Assembly: GCA_900768535.1 (NCBI GenBank)
Contig: CAAGDE010000133.1
Coordinates: 1 to 45,233, forward strand
Length of the DNA: 45,233 nucleotides
Origin: Clostridia bacterium
GTDB taxonomy: Bacteria; Bacillota; Clostridia; Oscillospirales; CAG-272
Direction of reading: 5' to 3'
Shown: piece after piece, positions 16,666-25,238 of the stretch
Layout: each line of letters begins with the position of its first letter
Position numbering within the stretch: the stretch's first letter is position 1
The notes under the pieces: model-generated
Told to the model about the DNA's origin: nothing
The model's database searches: none
The model's input: only the letters and a program-made list of their open reading frames with translations
Program-made: the position numbers and the translations under genes

Positions 16666-18423
16666 ATGGAAGAGAAAAACGGAAACCGGATCCTGCTTTC
16701 CATCAAGGATCTGGTGGTCAAATTCCACGTCCGCGGCAGGACACTGACCGCAATCCGCGGAATTTCGCTGGATATACTGGAAAACGAATCCATCGCAATC
16801 GTCGGAGAATCCGGAAGCGGCAAGTCGGTCTTCACCAAGACCTTTGCCGGAATGCTGGATTCCAACGGCTTCATCGATCAGGGAAAAATCATTTTCGATG
16901 ACGAGGAGCTGGCGGACACCAAGGCGGCGCTCAACCGCATGGGACGTTGGCTGATCCGCTTCTGCAACCGGTCGCTGGACCGGAGCGCCAGGCTGGAGGC
17001 GGGCGCCGAAACCTGGCAGAAGATTCTTGATCTGGACGCGGAGCTGCGCCGGGCGGAACAGCTCTCAGAGGAGGAGAGCCACGAGCTGTCCGAAACCATT
17101 GCCGATCTCCGATTCCACATGACCGAGACCTTCAACCGCCGTCAGACGCTTGACAGTCGCAAGGAAAAGGAGCAGATCAAAGCCTGCACGGCAGAGATCA
17201 ACGCATACAAGGCGCAGATCAAGGCGCTGGAGAAAAAGCGGGATGACGTGCTGAAGGCGCACAAAAAAGAGGTGCTGGGAAACAGGGAGCGCATCGCCGC
17301 CTACCGCAGCCGGCGCGACGCGCTGATAAAGGAGTGGAAGCACGCTGTTCTCGCGCCGGTTCCGGAGGAAACCCGGAACAGAAACGGCGTTCTGGCAAAG
17401 GAGATCTACCTGTCGGTCGGGCGCTACGGCTTCTTCAAGCGGATGCAGCTGACGAGGGGACTGCTCCGCGTCATGAAACAGTCCATGCGCATGGGTGTGG
17501 ACCTCGACAATGAGGAGATCCGCAACAATGTGTTCGATCAGGTGGCGTTCCGCGTCCGGTATCTGGACGAAACGCCGGAGCATCTGCACGGCACCTGCAT
17601 CCTCAACCTTGCAAACATCAAGTACGCCAAGGACTGGATGCAGATCCGAGGCAGACGCATTGCAACGGTTTTCCAGGACCCGATGACCTCGCTCAATCCG
17701 ATCATCACCATCGGAAAGCAGATCACGTCCATCATCATCAAGCACCAGAACTGCTCGGAGGCGGAAGCCAGACAGCGCGCGCTGATCCTGATGAAAAAGG
17801 TCGGTATTCCGAACGCGGAAAAGCGCTTTGACGACTACCCGTTCCAGTATTCCGGCGGCATGAGACAGCGGATCGTCATTGCAATCGCGCTTTCCTGCCA
17901 GCCGAAGATTCTGATCTGCGATGAGCCGACCACGGCGCTGGACGTGACCATTCAGGCGCAGATTCTGAAGCTTCTGAAGGATCTGCAAAAGGAATTCGGC
18001 TATACCATTGTGTTCATTACGCACGACCTGGGCGTGGTTGCGAACATTGCCGACCGCGTGGCGGTGCTGTATGCCGGACAGATTGTGGAGCTGGGCAAGG
18101 TGGAGGAGGTCTTCTATGACCCGCGCCACCCGTACACCTGGGCACTGCTGTCCTCTCTGCCGCAGCTGGCGGAGCGGAACACCAAGCTGTACTCCATTTC
18201 CGGGACGCCGCCGTCGCTCTATAACCAGATCACCGGCGACCCGTTTGCGCCGCGGAATCCCTACTGCCTGAAGATCGATACCCTCAAGGAGCCGCCGATG
18301 TTCCGCGTCACCGATACGCACTACGCCAAAACATGGCTGCTTGACCCCCGCGCCCCCAAAACCGAGAAGCCGGAGATGATCCGGGACATCCACACAAGAC
18401 TGATGCAAGCATTTAATATATAG
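16666..18423 (+). CDS. oppD: Peptide ABC transporter ATPase OppD/AmiE with coiled-coil insertion
   Basis: 585 residues against about 330-350 for usual OppD. Walker A is GESGSGKS (47-54), the Q-loop VFQDP (335-339), the signature YSGGMRQR (395-402), Walker B ILICDEP (415-421) and the switch His H453. Between Walker A and the Q-loop lies an extra block, about residues 85-322, rich in Glu, Lys and Arg with heptad-like stretches (about 120-225), so probably a coiled coil. The C-terminal peptide-transporter extension keeps GDPFAPRNPYC but has lost most cysteines of the common CPFAPRCP motif. All catalytic motifs are intact, so the enzyme should hydrolyse ATP. Confidence 0.92.
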   Translation: MEEKNGNRILLSIKDLVVKFHVRGRTLTAIRGISLDILENESIAIVGESGSGKSVFTKTFAGMLDSNGFIDQGKIIFDDEELADTKAALNRMGRWLIRFCNRSLDRSARLEAGAETWQKILDLDAELRRAEQLSEEESHELSETIADLRFHMTETFNRRQTLDSRKEKEQIKACTAEINAYKAQIKALEKKRDDVLKAHKKEVLGNRERIAAYRSRRDALIKEWKHAVLAPVPEETRNRNGVLAKEIYLSVGRYGFFKRMQLTRGLLRVMKQSMRMGVDLDNEEIRNNVFDQVAFRVRYLDETPEHLHGTCILNLANIKYAKDWMQIRGRRIATVFQDPMTSLNPIITIGKQITSIIIKHQNCSEAEARQRALILMKKVGIPNAEKRFDDYPFQYSGGMRQRIVIAIALSCQPKILICDEPTTALDVTIQAQILKLLKDLQKEFGYTIVFITHDLGVVANIADRVAVLYAGQIVELGKVEEVFYDPRHPYTWALLSSLPQLAERNTKLYSISGTPPSLYNQITGDPFAPRNPYCLKIDTLKEPPMFRVTDTHYAKTWLLDPRAPKTEKPEMIRDIHTRLMQAFNI

Positions 18424-18433
18424 GAGATTTATC

Positions 18434-19768
18434 GTGTTGGGCTTCAAGAATTTATTTAAGAAAAAAGATAAAGTCAAGGTCTCCCATTTGCCGGAACACG
18501 GTCCTGTGGACGAAAACGGCAGAGAAATATTGCTGCAGCTGGAGAATGTGGACATCACATTCGGAAAGGGAGATCACGCGGTCAAAGCGGTCAAAAACGC
18601 GTCATTTCACATCTACAAAGGGGAGACCTTCTCCCTGGTCGGCGAGTCCGGCTCCGGAAAAACCACCATCGGGCGCGCGGTCATCCGCGTCAATCCCTGC
18701 GCGGCGGGGCGGATTCTTTACAAGGGAATTCCGATTTCCGGCAAGATTCCGCATTCGCTCGACCGCGAGGTCATCCGGAATATCCAAATGGTGTTCCAGG
18801 ATCCGTCCGCGTCCCTGAATGAGCGTGCAACGGTCGATTATATCATCTCGGAGGGACTTTACAACTTCCGCCTCTTCAAAAACGAGGCAGACCGCGTGCA
18901 GAAGGTGGAGAAAATTATCGGGGATGTCGGACTGCTTCCGGAGCATCTGACCCGATATCCGCATGAGTTTTCCGGCGGTCAGCGCCAGCGGATCGGATTG
19001 GCGAGAGCCATGGTCATGAACCCGGAGCTTGTTGTTGCGGATGAACCGATTTCCGCGTTGGATGTCTCCATTCGTGCGCAGGTGCTGAATCTGCTGAAGA
19101 AATTCCAGCAGAAACGCGGGACTACGTATCTCTTTATCGCGCATGACCTGTCGATCGTGCGGTTTATTTCCGACCGGATCGGCGTCATCTACAAGGGCGA
19201 TATCGTAGAGGTTGCGGATGCGGAGGAGCTGTTTGACTATCCGTTGCACCCCTATACGCGGTCGCTCCTGTCGGCAATTCCGATTCCGGATCCGCAGCTG
19301 GAGAAGAACAAGGTGCTCTTTACCTACGACCCGTCGGTTCACGACTACAGCGAGGAAAAGCCCAGCCTGCAGTGCATCGGGCACGACCACTATGTGTTCG
19401 GCAACTCCAGGGAGCTGGAGGAATACCGCCGGACGCGTGACGCCAATGTCCCGCTGAAGTCGATTACCATCGTCTCGCCGGAGGAAATGGCAAAGGCGCT
19501 TGCCGAGGAAGAAAAGAAATCGGAGGAGGCGGAGCTGCCGTCCGGAGAGTATATCCTGGACGCACCCGTGCGGGATACCGGAAGCCTCTGGTATACCGTC
19601 GGTTCCTTCCTGCTTCCGGTTCTCGGCGTTCCGGCGTGGCTGATCTTCAAAAAGCACCACTATATCCGAAACTATAAGGCGTGCAAAAAAGGCGCGCTGA
19701 TCGGTCTTGGCGTCCTCGGCGCCATTGCGGCACTGTTCTGCATTTTGTTGCCGCTGGCACTGATCTGA
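18434..19768 (+). CDS. oppF: Peptide ABC transporter ATPase OppF/AmiF with C-terminal membrane hairpin
   Basis: 444 residues. It has Walker A GESGSGKT (70-77), Q-loop VFQDPSASLNE, signature FSGGQRQR (179-186), Walker B LVVADEP (199-205) and switch H237. After the usual OppF C-terminus (HDHYVFGNSRELEEYRR, 317-333) comes a charged linker. Two hydrophobic helices follow at about 385-405 and 419-443, separated by KKHHYIRNYKACKKGA. This tail resembles the helical hairpin seen at the end of many clostridial zinc-ribbon membrane proteins. It would anchor the ATPase to the membrane by itself. The start is GTG, set by AGGAG seven bases upstream. Confidence 0.9.
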   Translation: MLGFKNLFKKKDKVKVSHLPEHGPVDENGREILLQLENVDITFGKGDHAVKAVKNASFHIYKGETFSLVGESGSGKTTIGRAVIRVNPCAAGRILYKGIPISGKIPHSLDREVIRNIQMVFQDPSASLNERATVDYIISEGLYNFRLFKNEADRVQKVEKIIGDVGLLPEHLTRYPHEFSGGQRQRIGLARAMVMNPELVVADEPISALDVSIRAQVLNLLKKFQQKRGTTYLFIAHDLSIVRFISDRIGVIYKGDIVEVADAEELFDYPLHPYTRSLLSAIPIPDPQLEKNKVLFTYDPSVHDYSEEKPSLQCIGHDHYVFGNSRELEEYRRTRDANVPLKSITIVSPEEMAKALAEEEKKSEEAELPSGEYILDAPVRDTGSLWYTVGSFLLPVLGVPAWLIFKKHHYIRNYKACKKGALIGLGVLGAIAALFCILLPLALI

Positions 19769-19832
19769 CCGGAGTCCGCAGGGGGCATCGGAATTTTTTC
19801 CGGCGCTCCCTGATCGCTGTCAGGAGAAAAAG

Positions 19833-21098
19833 ATGAGAAGAAAGAAACGGGATCAGGCACCCGTGAAAGAGCTGTTGGTGCCGGACGGGCAGGTTCACCG
19901 CCGGCTGTGGCTGACGGTGCTTGCCATTGTAATTGCCATCGGCGCGTTCGCGTTCGGCATCTCGCAGCTGGTCAAAGCCATCCGCGGAGACGGGGAAAGC
20001 TGGGTGACCGTCCGCTCCGACCGCTACGGCGAGGGTTACGGGAGCGATTTGTACCTTCAGTATGACGTGAGCGCGGGGGAGGGGAGCACCGTCCAAAAGA
20101 AAAAGCAGATCACCGCGGCATACACGGAGCTCTGCACGGCGGCACAGGACCTGTTCGATGCCGCAACGGAGGCGGACGGAACCGGGACGCTGCGGTGGCT
20201 GAATCAGCACCCGAACGAAACGGTCCGGGTGGACGCGGCGCTGTATCGCGCATTGGATCTGCTCCGGCAGGCAGGGGATCGGACGGTCTATCTTGCCCCG
20301 CTGCGGGCGGATTACACCAATCTGTTCCTGGCGCAGACAGAGGAGGAAGCCGCGCAGTATGACCCCCTGACCAATCCGGAAGCCGTGGCGTTCCGGGAGG
20401 CGGCGATGCGGTATGTGTCGGACGCGGATATGGTGGAGCTGCGGCTGAACGACGACGGAACCGTCTGTCTGTATATTGCCGAGGCGTACCAAACCTGGGC
20501 GGCGGAGAACGGCGTGGAGCAGTTTTTGGACTTCCTGTGGCTGAAAAACGCATTCATTGTCGATTATATCGCAGATCGGCTGATTGCAAAGGGGCTGACC
20601 TACGGGGCGCTTTCCAGCTATGACGGCTTTGCCCGCAATCTGGACGCCCGCGGGGGGACCTTTGGGCAGAACATGACCGACCGCGTGGGCGGAACGGTCT
20701 ATACCGCCGTGCAGCTGCAGTACAGCGGGCGCATGACGGTTGTGACCATGCGGAACTACGCGCTGTACAGCCCGGATCGCTTTTTCTGCAGGGACATGGC
20801 GGACGGAAGCACCCGGACGCTCTATCTTGACGCCGGGGACGGGATCTGCAAAGCGGCGACAACGACCCTGCTTGCCGCCGCAAAGGAGCAAAGCTGTGCC
20901 GAGGTCGCACTGACGCTGGCGCCGTTCTATATCGCAAATACCCCCGACCCCGCCCGGCTGGATGCCTGCACGGAGAAGGGGATCGACTGCTACTATATCG
21001 CCGACCGAACCGTTTATTACACCGCGCAGACCTATCTGAAGCCGGTCACGGTCTACGATGACGGAAGTCTCCGCTACCAACTCCGGTCCATCAAATGA
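19833..21098 (+). CDS. Membrane-anchored ApbE-like protein, probably non-catalytic
   Basis: 421 residues with a single N-terminal anchor helix (about 24-47) and an extracytoplasmic remainder. The order of elements recalls ApbE (FAD:protein FMN transferase): LRWLNQHP..TVRVDAALYRALDLLRQAG, then LRLNDDGTVCLYIAEAYQTWAA, IVDYIADRLIAKGLTYGALSSYDG, and a late YLDAGDGICKAATTTLL region. The glycine-rich flavin motif and the aspartates that hold Mg in ApbE are not evident, so it is either a very divergent or a decayed member. AGGAG eight bases upstream sets the start. It follows oppF by 64 nt and is probably in the same transcript. The assignment is tentative. Confidence 0.45.
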   Translation: MRRKKRDQAPVKELLVPDGQVHRRLWLTVLAIVIAIGAFAFGISQLVKAIRGDGESWVTVRSDRYGEGYGSDLYLQYDVSAGEGSTVQKKKQITAAYTELCTAAQDLFDAATEADGTGTLRWLNQHPNETVRVDAALYRALDLLRQAGDRTVYLAPLRADYTNLFLAQTEEEAAQYDPLTNPEAVAFREAAMRYVSDADMVELRLNDDGTVCLYIAEAYQTWAAENGVEQFLDFLWLKNAFIVDYIADRLIAKGLTYGALSSYDGFARNLDARGGTFGQNMTDRVGGTVYTAVQLQYSGRMTVVTMRNYALYSPDRFFCRDMADGSTRTLYLDAGDGICKAATTTLLAAAKEQSCAEVALTLAPFYIANTPDPARLDACTEKGIDCYYIADRTVYYTAQTYLKPVTVYDDGSLRYQLRSIK

Positions 21099-21109
21099 AC
21101 CGAATCCCC

Positions 21110-21144
21110 CAGCCCCCGCCGAGCACCCAGCCCGCCGGGGGCTG
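21110..21144 (+). terminator. Possible terminator hairpin after the opp operon
   Basis: CAGCCCCCG (21110-21118) pairs with CGGGGGCTG (21136-21144), 12 nt after the stop. No U-tract follows. A second imperfect hairpin (ATCCCCC...GGGGGAT, 21183-21221) lies just downstream. Together they may end the transcript. Confidence 0.45.
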
Positions 21145-21298
21145 ATCCTGTAAAGCACGCCATGCCGTCATAAAGCCCAAAAATCCCCCCGCAGTCGCCA
21201 GTCCGGCAACCGCAGGGGGATCGTTTCAGCTGTTATGCCTTCTCAATGTCACCGTCGGTGCAGTGAATGATGCAGCTTCCGGCGTTATTATTCGAAAC

Positions 21299-21327
21299 AA
21301 AAAAACACCCACCGAAACCGGTAGGTG
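21299..21327 (-). terminator. Terminator of rplM-rpsI
   Basis: On the minus strand CACCTACCG pairs with CGGTGGGTG (one G-U pair) and is followed by seven Ts. It lies about 30 nt past the rpsI stop. Confidence 0.88.
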
Positions 21328-21355
21328 TTGAAAGGAGCCCCGATCGGGGTGGGTT

Positions 21356-21757
21356 TTATCTCTTGGAAAACTGCGGGGCGCGGCGTGCGGCTTTGAGTCC
21401 GTACTTCTTTCTTTCCTTCATACGAGGGTCGCGCGTCAGGAAGCCTGCGGCTTTGAGTGCCGGCTTCAGCTCTGCGTCCGATGCGACCAGGGCACGAGCC
21501 AGTCCGTGACGGATGGCGCCTGCCTGTCCGGAGATTCCGCCGCCCTTGACGGTGGCGATGATGTCAAACTTGCCGGCAGTTCCGGTCACGCCGAACGGCT
21601 GGTTTACGATCAGCTTCAGCGTCTCCAGTCCGAAATACTCATCAACATCTCTGCCGTTGACGGTGATTGCACCCGAACCCGGAACAATGCGTACACGGGC
21701 AACCGATTTCTTTCTTCTTCCGGTGCCGTAGAAATAGGGCTTTGCGCTTGTATACAT
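21356..21757 (-). CDS. rpsI: Small ribosomal subunit protein uS9
   Basis: 133 residues, the usual size. YGTGRRKKSVARVRI near the N-terminus, VNQPF in the middle and the basic tail ending RRAPQFSKR (which reaches the P-site tRNA) are diagnostic. It follows rplM by 25 nt with its own Shine-Dalgarno (GGAAAGGAAGGA), the conserved rplM-rpsI order of most bacteria. A terminator follows. Confidence 0.98.
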   Translation of the reverse strand: MYTSAKPYFYGTGRRKKSVARVRIVPGSGAITVNGRDVDEYFGLETLKLIVNQPFGVTGTAGKFDIIATVKGGGISGQAGAIRHGLARALVASDAELKPALKAAGFLTRDPRMKERKKYGLKAARRAPQFSKR

Positions 21758-21782
21758 CAGTTTATGTCCTTCCTTTCCTCAA

Positions 21783-22211
21783 TTAAAACTCGTAAGCTTC
21801 GGGCTTCTGCGCCTCGTGCTTGTGAGCTTCGCCGGCATAGACCTTCAGGCGGGCATAAGCCTGTGCGCCGAGCGTGTTCTTCGGGAGCATTCCCTTGATT
21901 GCCTGCTCCATTGCCAGCTCCGGCTTGGTGCTCATCAGGGTCTTGTACTGAACCTTTTTCAGACCGCCGATATATCCGGAGTGGTGGATCAGGTACTTCT
22001 GCTCCAGCTTCTTGCCGGTCAGGATCGCCTTATCGGCATTGATGACGATGACGAAATTGCCGCAGTCAATATGAGGGGTGAATTCGGGAGCGTTCTTGCC
22101 GCGCAGCAGATCGGCAGCAGCAACGGCGGTCTTGCCCAGGGGCTTGTTCGCCGCGTCCAGAATGTACCACTTACGGACTACAGATTCTTTTTTCTGCATA
22201 AACGTGGACAT
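21783..22211 (-). CDS. rplM: Large ribosomal subunit protein uL13
   Basis: 142 residues, full length. WYILDAANKPLGKTAVAAADLL at the N-terminus (here split by the usual spacing), GNFVIVINADKAILTGKK and the MLPKNTLG motif are family hallmarks. GGAGG upstream supports the ATG at 22211; the longer open frame upstream runs over the promoter. It is the first gene of the rplM-rpsI operon and has an exact consensus promoter, as expected for constant high expression. Confidence 0.98.
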   Translation of the reverse strand: MSTFMQKKESVVRKWYILDAANKPLGKTAVAAADLLRGKNAPEFTPHIDCGNFVIVINADKAILTGKKLEQKYLIHHSGYIGGLKKVQYKTLMSTKPELAMEQAIKGMLPKNTLGAQAYARLKVYAGEAHKHEAQKPEAYEF

Positions 22212-22257
22212 TGTTGTGATTCCTCCATAAATAATACTACATTTATCACGCTCCGTT

Positions 22258-22286
22258 ATTATACCACATCCGGGCGGACTTGTCAA
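22258..22286 (-). promoter_or_regulatory. Promoter of rplM-rpsI
   Basis: On the minus strand: exact TTGACA (22286-22281), 17-bp spacer, TATAAT (22263-22258). The leader is about 40 nt. Confidence 0.9.
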
Positions 22287-22412
22287 GGGGTTTTTCAAAA
22301 AAAATCGGATGATTTTGATTTAGCTACCCGCAATCTCGCATTTTCTCCTGTTTTCTCCCGTTTTCGGACTGTTTCCTCGCGCGGCAGGATCGGTTTTGAG
22401 CCTGCGCGGATG

Positions 22413-23867
22413 TCAGTACCGCTTCCAGGTGTTCTTTCCGAACAGAATCAGCACCGGGAAGATCTCCAGACGTCCGGCGAGCATATCCAGGGTCAGGACG
22501 GCTTTGGAAAGGTAATTCAGCCCGGCATAGCTGGTAGCGGGTCCCACCTGATCCAGCCCCGGTCCGACGTTGTTGAAGCAGGAGAGCGTTGCCGAGAACG
22601 CGGTGGTGGTGCTGATGTTATCCAGCGAGACCAGAAGAAAGCTGACGGTCAGGATGATGCAGTACGCGCCGAGGTAGGCATTGGTGTTTGCAATGACGCG
22701 CTCATCCACGGGCTGACCGTTCATGCGGATGACCGGCACGCTGTTCGGATGCATCATCTGTTGGATGTTCCGCTTCAGCGTTTTGAAAATCAGCAGGATC
22801 CGCGCGCATTTGAACCCGCCTCCCGTGCTTCCCGCCGAGGCACCGATCGCCATCAGGAGCAGCAGGAGCGATTTGGAAAAGGTTGGCCAGAGATCGAAAT
22901 CGGTGGTTGCGAATCCGGTGGTGGTCGTAATGCTTGCGACCTGGAAGAAGGCGTGCCGCATGGAGGTCCAGACGCTGTCGTACATTCCGCGGAGGTTCAC
23001 GGTGATCATTGCGCCTGCTAGGAGGACCATGCACCAGTACATCCGGAATTCCTCGTCCTTCCACACGCTGCGCACCTGACCCAAAAGGATCAGATAGTAG
23101 CAGCTGAAGTTGACGCCGAACAGCAGCATGAACACGGTGGTGACGTTTTGCAGGTAGGGTGAGTAGCCCGCCATGCTGTCTGCCCGGATGCCGAAGCCGC
23201 CGGTGCCTGCCGTGCCGAACGCCGTGCAGATTGCGTCAAAGACCGGCATCTGCCCCGCCAGGAGCAGCAGGAAGTCGACCACGGTCAGCAGAACGTAGAT
23301 CAGATAAAGGATTGCCGCCGTCCTGCGCATTTTCGGGACCAGCTTTCCGACATTGGGACCGGGGCTTTCCGCGCGGAGCAGGTGCATGGTAAAGCCCTCG
23401 TTCTTTCCGCCCAAGGGTGCAACCGCAAGCAGAAAGACAAGGACACCCATGCCGCCCAGCCAGTGGGAGAAGGAGCGCCAGTAGAGGATGCCCCGGCTGA
23501 GGATTTCAATGTCGGGAATGACGGATGCGCCGGTGGTGGTGAAGCCGGAAACGATTTCAAACAGGGCGTCCGCGAAATTGGGAATTTCTCCGGAGAGGAA
23601 GAAGGGGAGTCCGCCGAACAGGGAAAGGAGGATCCATCCCAGCCCCACGCTGACCAGTCCCTCCTTGGCGTAAAACCCGCCCTTCGTATGCCGCGTCAGG
23701 ATCAGAACCGGCACGGCGACTGCCAGGATGACACCGATTGAAACGGCAAAGGAGCGCATGACCCGCAGATTGCCGTCAAGCAGGGCGATCAGGAGCGCGG
23801 GCAGCATGAAGACTGCCTCAACCGACAGGAACAGCGCACCGATCCGCCCGATCATTCGATAATTCAT
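22413..23867 (-). CDS. trkH: Potassium uptake channel subunit TrkH
   Basis: 484 residues and about ten membrane helices. Four pore loops carry the selectivity-filter glycines: FTTTGAS, FGTAGTGGFG, TTTTGFATT and NNVGPGL. GSTGGGFKCARI is also a family signature. It conducts K+ (possibly with Na+ coupling) and is gated by the cytoplasmic TrkA ring. AAGGAGGG sets the ATG at 23867, 12 nt after the trkA stop, so the two subunits come from one mRNA. Confidence 0.97.
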   Translation of the reverse strand: MNYRMIGRIGALFLSVEAVFMLPALLIALLDGNLRVMRSFAVSIGVILAVAVPVLILTRHTKGGFYAKEGLVSVGLGWILLSLFGGLPFFLSGEIPNFADALFEIVSGFTTTGASVIPDIEILSRGILYWRSFSHWLGGMGVLVFLLAVAPLGGKNEGFTMHLLRAESPGPNVGKLVPKMRRTAAILYLIYVLLTVVDFLLLLAGQMPVFDAICTAFGTAGTGGFGIRADSMAGYSPYLQNVTTVFMLLFGVNFSCYYLILLGQVRSVWKDEEFRMYWCMVLLAGAMITVNLRGMYDSVWTSMRHAFFQVASITTTTGFATTDFDLWPTFSKSLLLLLMAIGASAGSTGGGFKCARILLIFKTLKRNIQQMMHPNSVPVIRMNGQPVDERVIANTNAYLGAYCIILTVSFLLVSLDNISTTTAFSATLSCFNNVGPGLDQVGPATSYAGLNYLSKAVLTLDMLAGRLEIFPVLILFGKNTWKRY

Positions 23868-23879
23868 GCCGTGCCCTCC

Positions 23880-25238
23880 TTACGCAAAGATGTCGTTGAG
23901 TTGCAGGAGCACCGTGGGACCGGAGGAGACCGCCACCACGCTGTCCCCCAGGGTGAAGCTGGAATCGCCGTTCGGGATCTCTGTCCGGTCGCCCCGGTTG
24001 ATACCCACGAGAAGGATGTTTTCGCGCAGCTTCAGCTTTTTCAGCGGCTCGTCCCGGTGGAGGGTGTTTTCGTCAACCGGGAATTCGATGGCTTCCACCT
24101 GACCGTCCGCAATGGTGTGGACCGTAATGGCGGCGCCCGCCTGCCTGCGCATGGCGCGGACGTAGCGGACGATGGTGCTGCAACAGAGCTTCCGGGGGCA
24201 GATGACGCTTCCCAGCGGCAGGCTGTCCAGCACGCGTCCGTCCTCCACACGACCGACCTTGGTGATGATCTGTCCCACGCCGAAGCTGTTTCCGTACAGG
24301 GAGATCACCATGTTCAGCTCGTCCAGCCCGGTCAGCGTCACCAGCGCGTCGCAGCTTGCCACGCCCTCGCCCTCCAGCACCGTGCGGTCAGCCGCATCTC
24401 CCTGAATCACCGTCACGCCGGGCAGGGCTCTTGCCATCTGCGCACAGATGTCGGGGTCCTTTTCAATCAGCTGAACGTCCAGCCGGCTTTCCTTCAGCGC
24501 CTCGGCAAGGTAGTAGCTGATTCTTCCGCCGCCGATGAGCATGACCCGGCTGGCACGGTGCGTGACGATGCCGAGATTTTTCAGCAGATCCGAGAGCACC
24601 TCGGTCGGCGCGGTCACAAACACCCGGTCGCCGGCGTGCAGAACGAAATTGCCGTCCGGGGCAATGGCTTTTCCTTCCCGCAGGACGGCGCAGACCAGCA
24701 CCCGGCATTTGACCAGCACATTCAGACTGCTCAGGGTGACGTTGCAGAGCTTGCTTTCCTGATCGATCTTCAGTTCCACGATTTCCATGCGCCCTTTTGC
24801 AAAGGCATCGCGCTTGAGAAAGCCGGGGTAGCGCAGAAGGCGTTCGATTTCGGTTGCCGCCTGACGCTCCGGATTGACGATCATGGAGAGCGCGAATGCG
24901 TCCCGCATGGTATATGCCTGGTTGGCGTATTCGGGGTTCCGGATGCGGGCAATGGTGTGCAGCTTCGGGTTGATATAGTGCGCCGTGGTGCAGGAGAGCA
25001 GATTGACCTCGTCGCTTCCGGTCGCGGCAATCAGCAGGTCTGCGCGTTCAACGCCCGCCTGTCGCAGAACCTCCATCGAGGCGCAGTTACCGTTGATGCC
25101 CATGACGTCATAGCGGTTGAGCCCGGATTCCAGCACGCTCTGGTCGGAATCGATCAGGGTGACGTCATGCTCCTCGGCACAGAGCTGTCTTGCCAGGGTT
25201 TCTCCCAGTTTTCCGCTTCCGGCAATCAGTATTTTCAC
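23880..25238 (-). CDS. trkA: Trk system regulatory subunit TrkA
   Basis: 452 residues with two tandem RCK units (each a Rossmann NAD/ATP-binding domain plus a TrkA_C domain). The first nucleotide loop is AGSGKLGE at the N-terminus; the second is LIGGGRISYYLAEAL. It gates TrkH in response to nucleotides. The start is a GTG at 25238, preceded by GGAG and overlapping the stop of the upstream esterase gene (GTGA). The open frame extends far upstream but those residues are unlike TrkA. Confidence 0.96.
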   Translation of the reverse strand: MKILIAGSGKLGETLARQLCAEEHDVTLIDSDQSVLESGLNRYDVMGINGNCASMEVLRQAGVERADLLIAATGSDEVNLLSCTTAHYINPKLHTIARIRNPEYANQAYTMRDAFALSMIVNPERQAATEIERLLRYPGFLKRDAFAKGRMEIVELKIDQESKLCNVTLSSLNVLVKCRVLVCAVLREGKAIAPDGNFVLHAGDRVFVTAPTEVLSDLLKNLGIVTHRASRVMLIGGGRISYYLAEALKESRLDVQLIEKDPDICAQMARALPGVTVIQGDAADRTVLEGEGVASCDALVTLTGLDELNMVISLYGNSFGVGQIITKVGRVEDGRVLDSLPLGSVICPRKLCCSTIVRYVRAMRRQAGAAITVHTIADGQVEAIEFPVDENTLHRDEPLKKLKLRENILLVGINRGDRTEIPNGDSSFTLGDSVVAVSSGPTVLLQLNDIFA

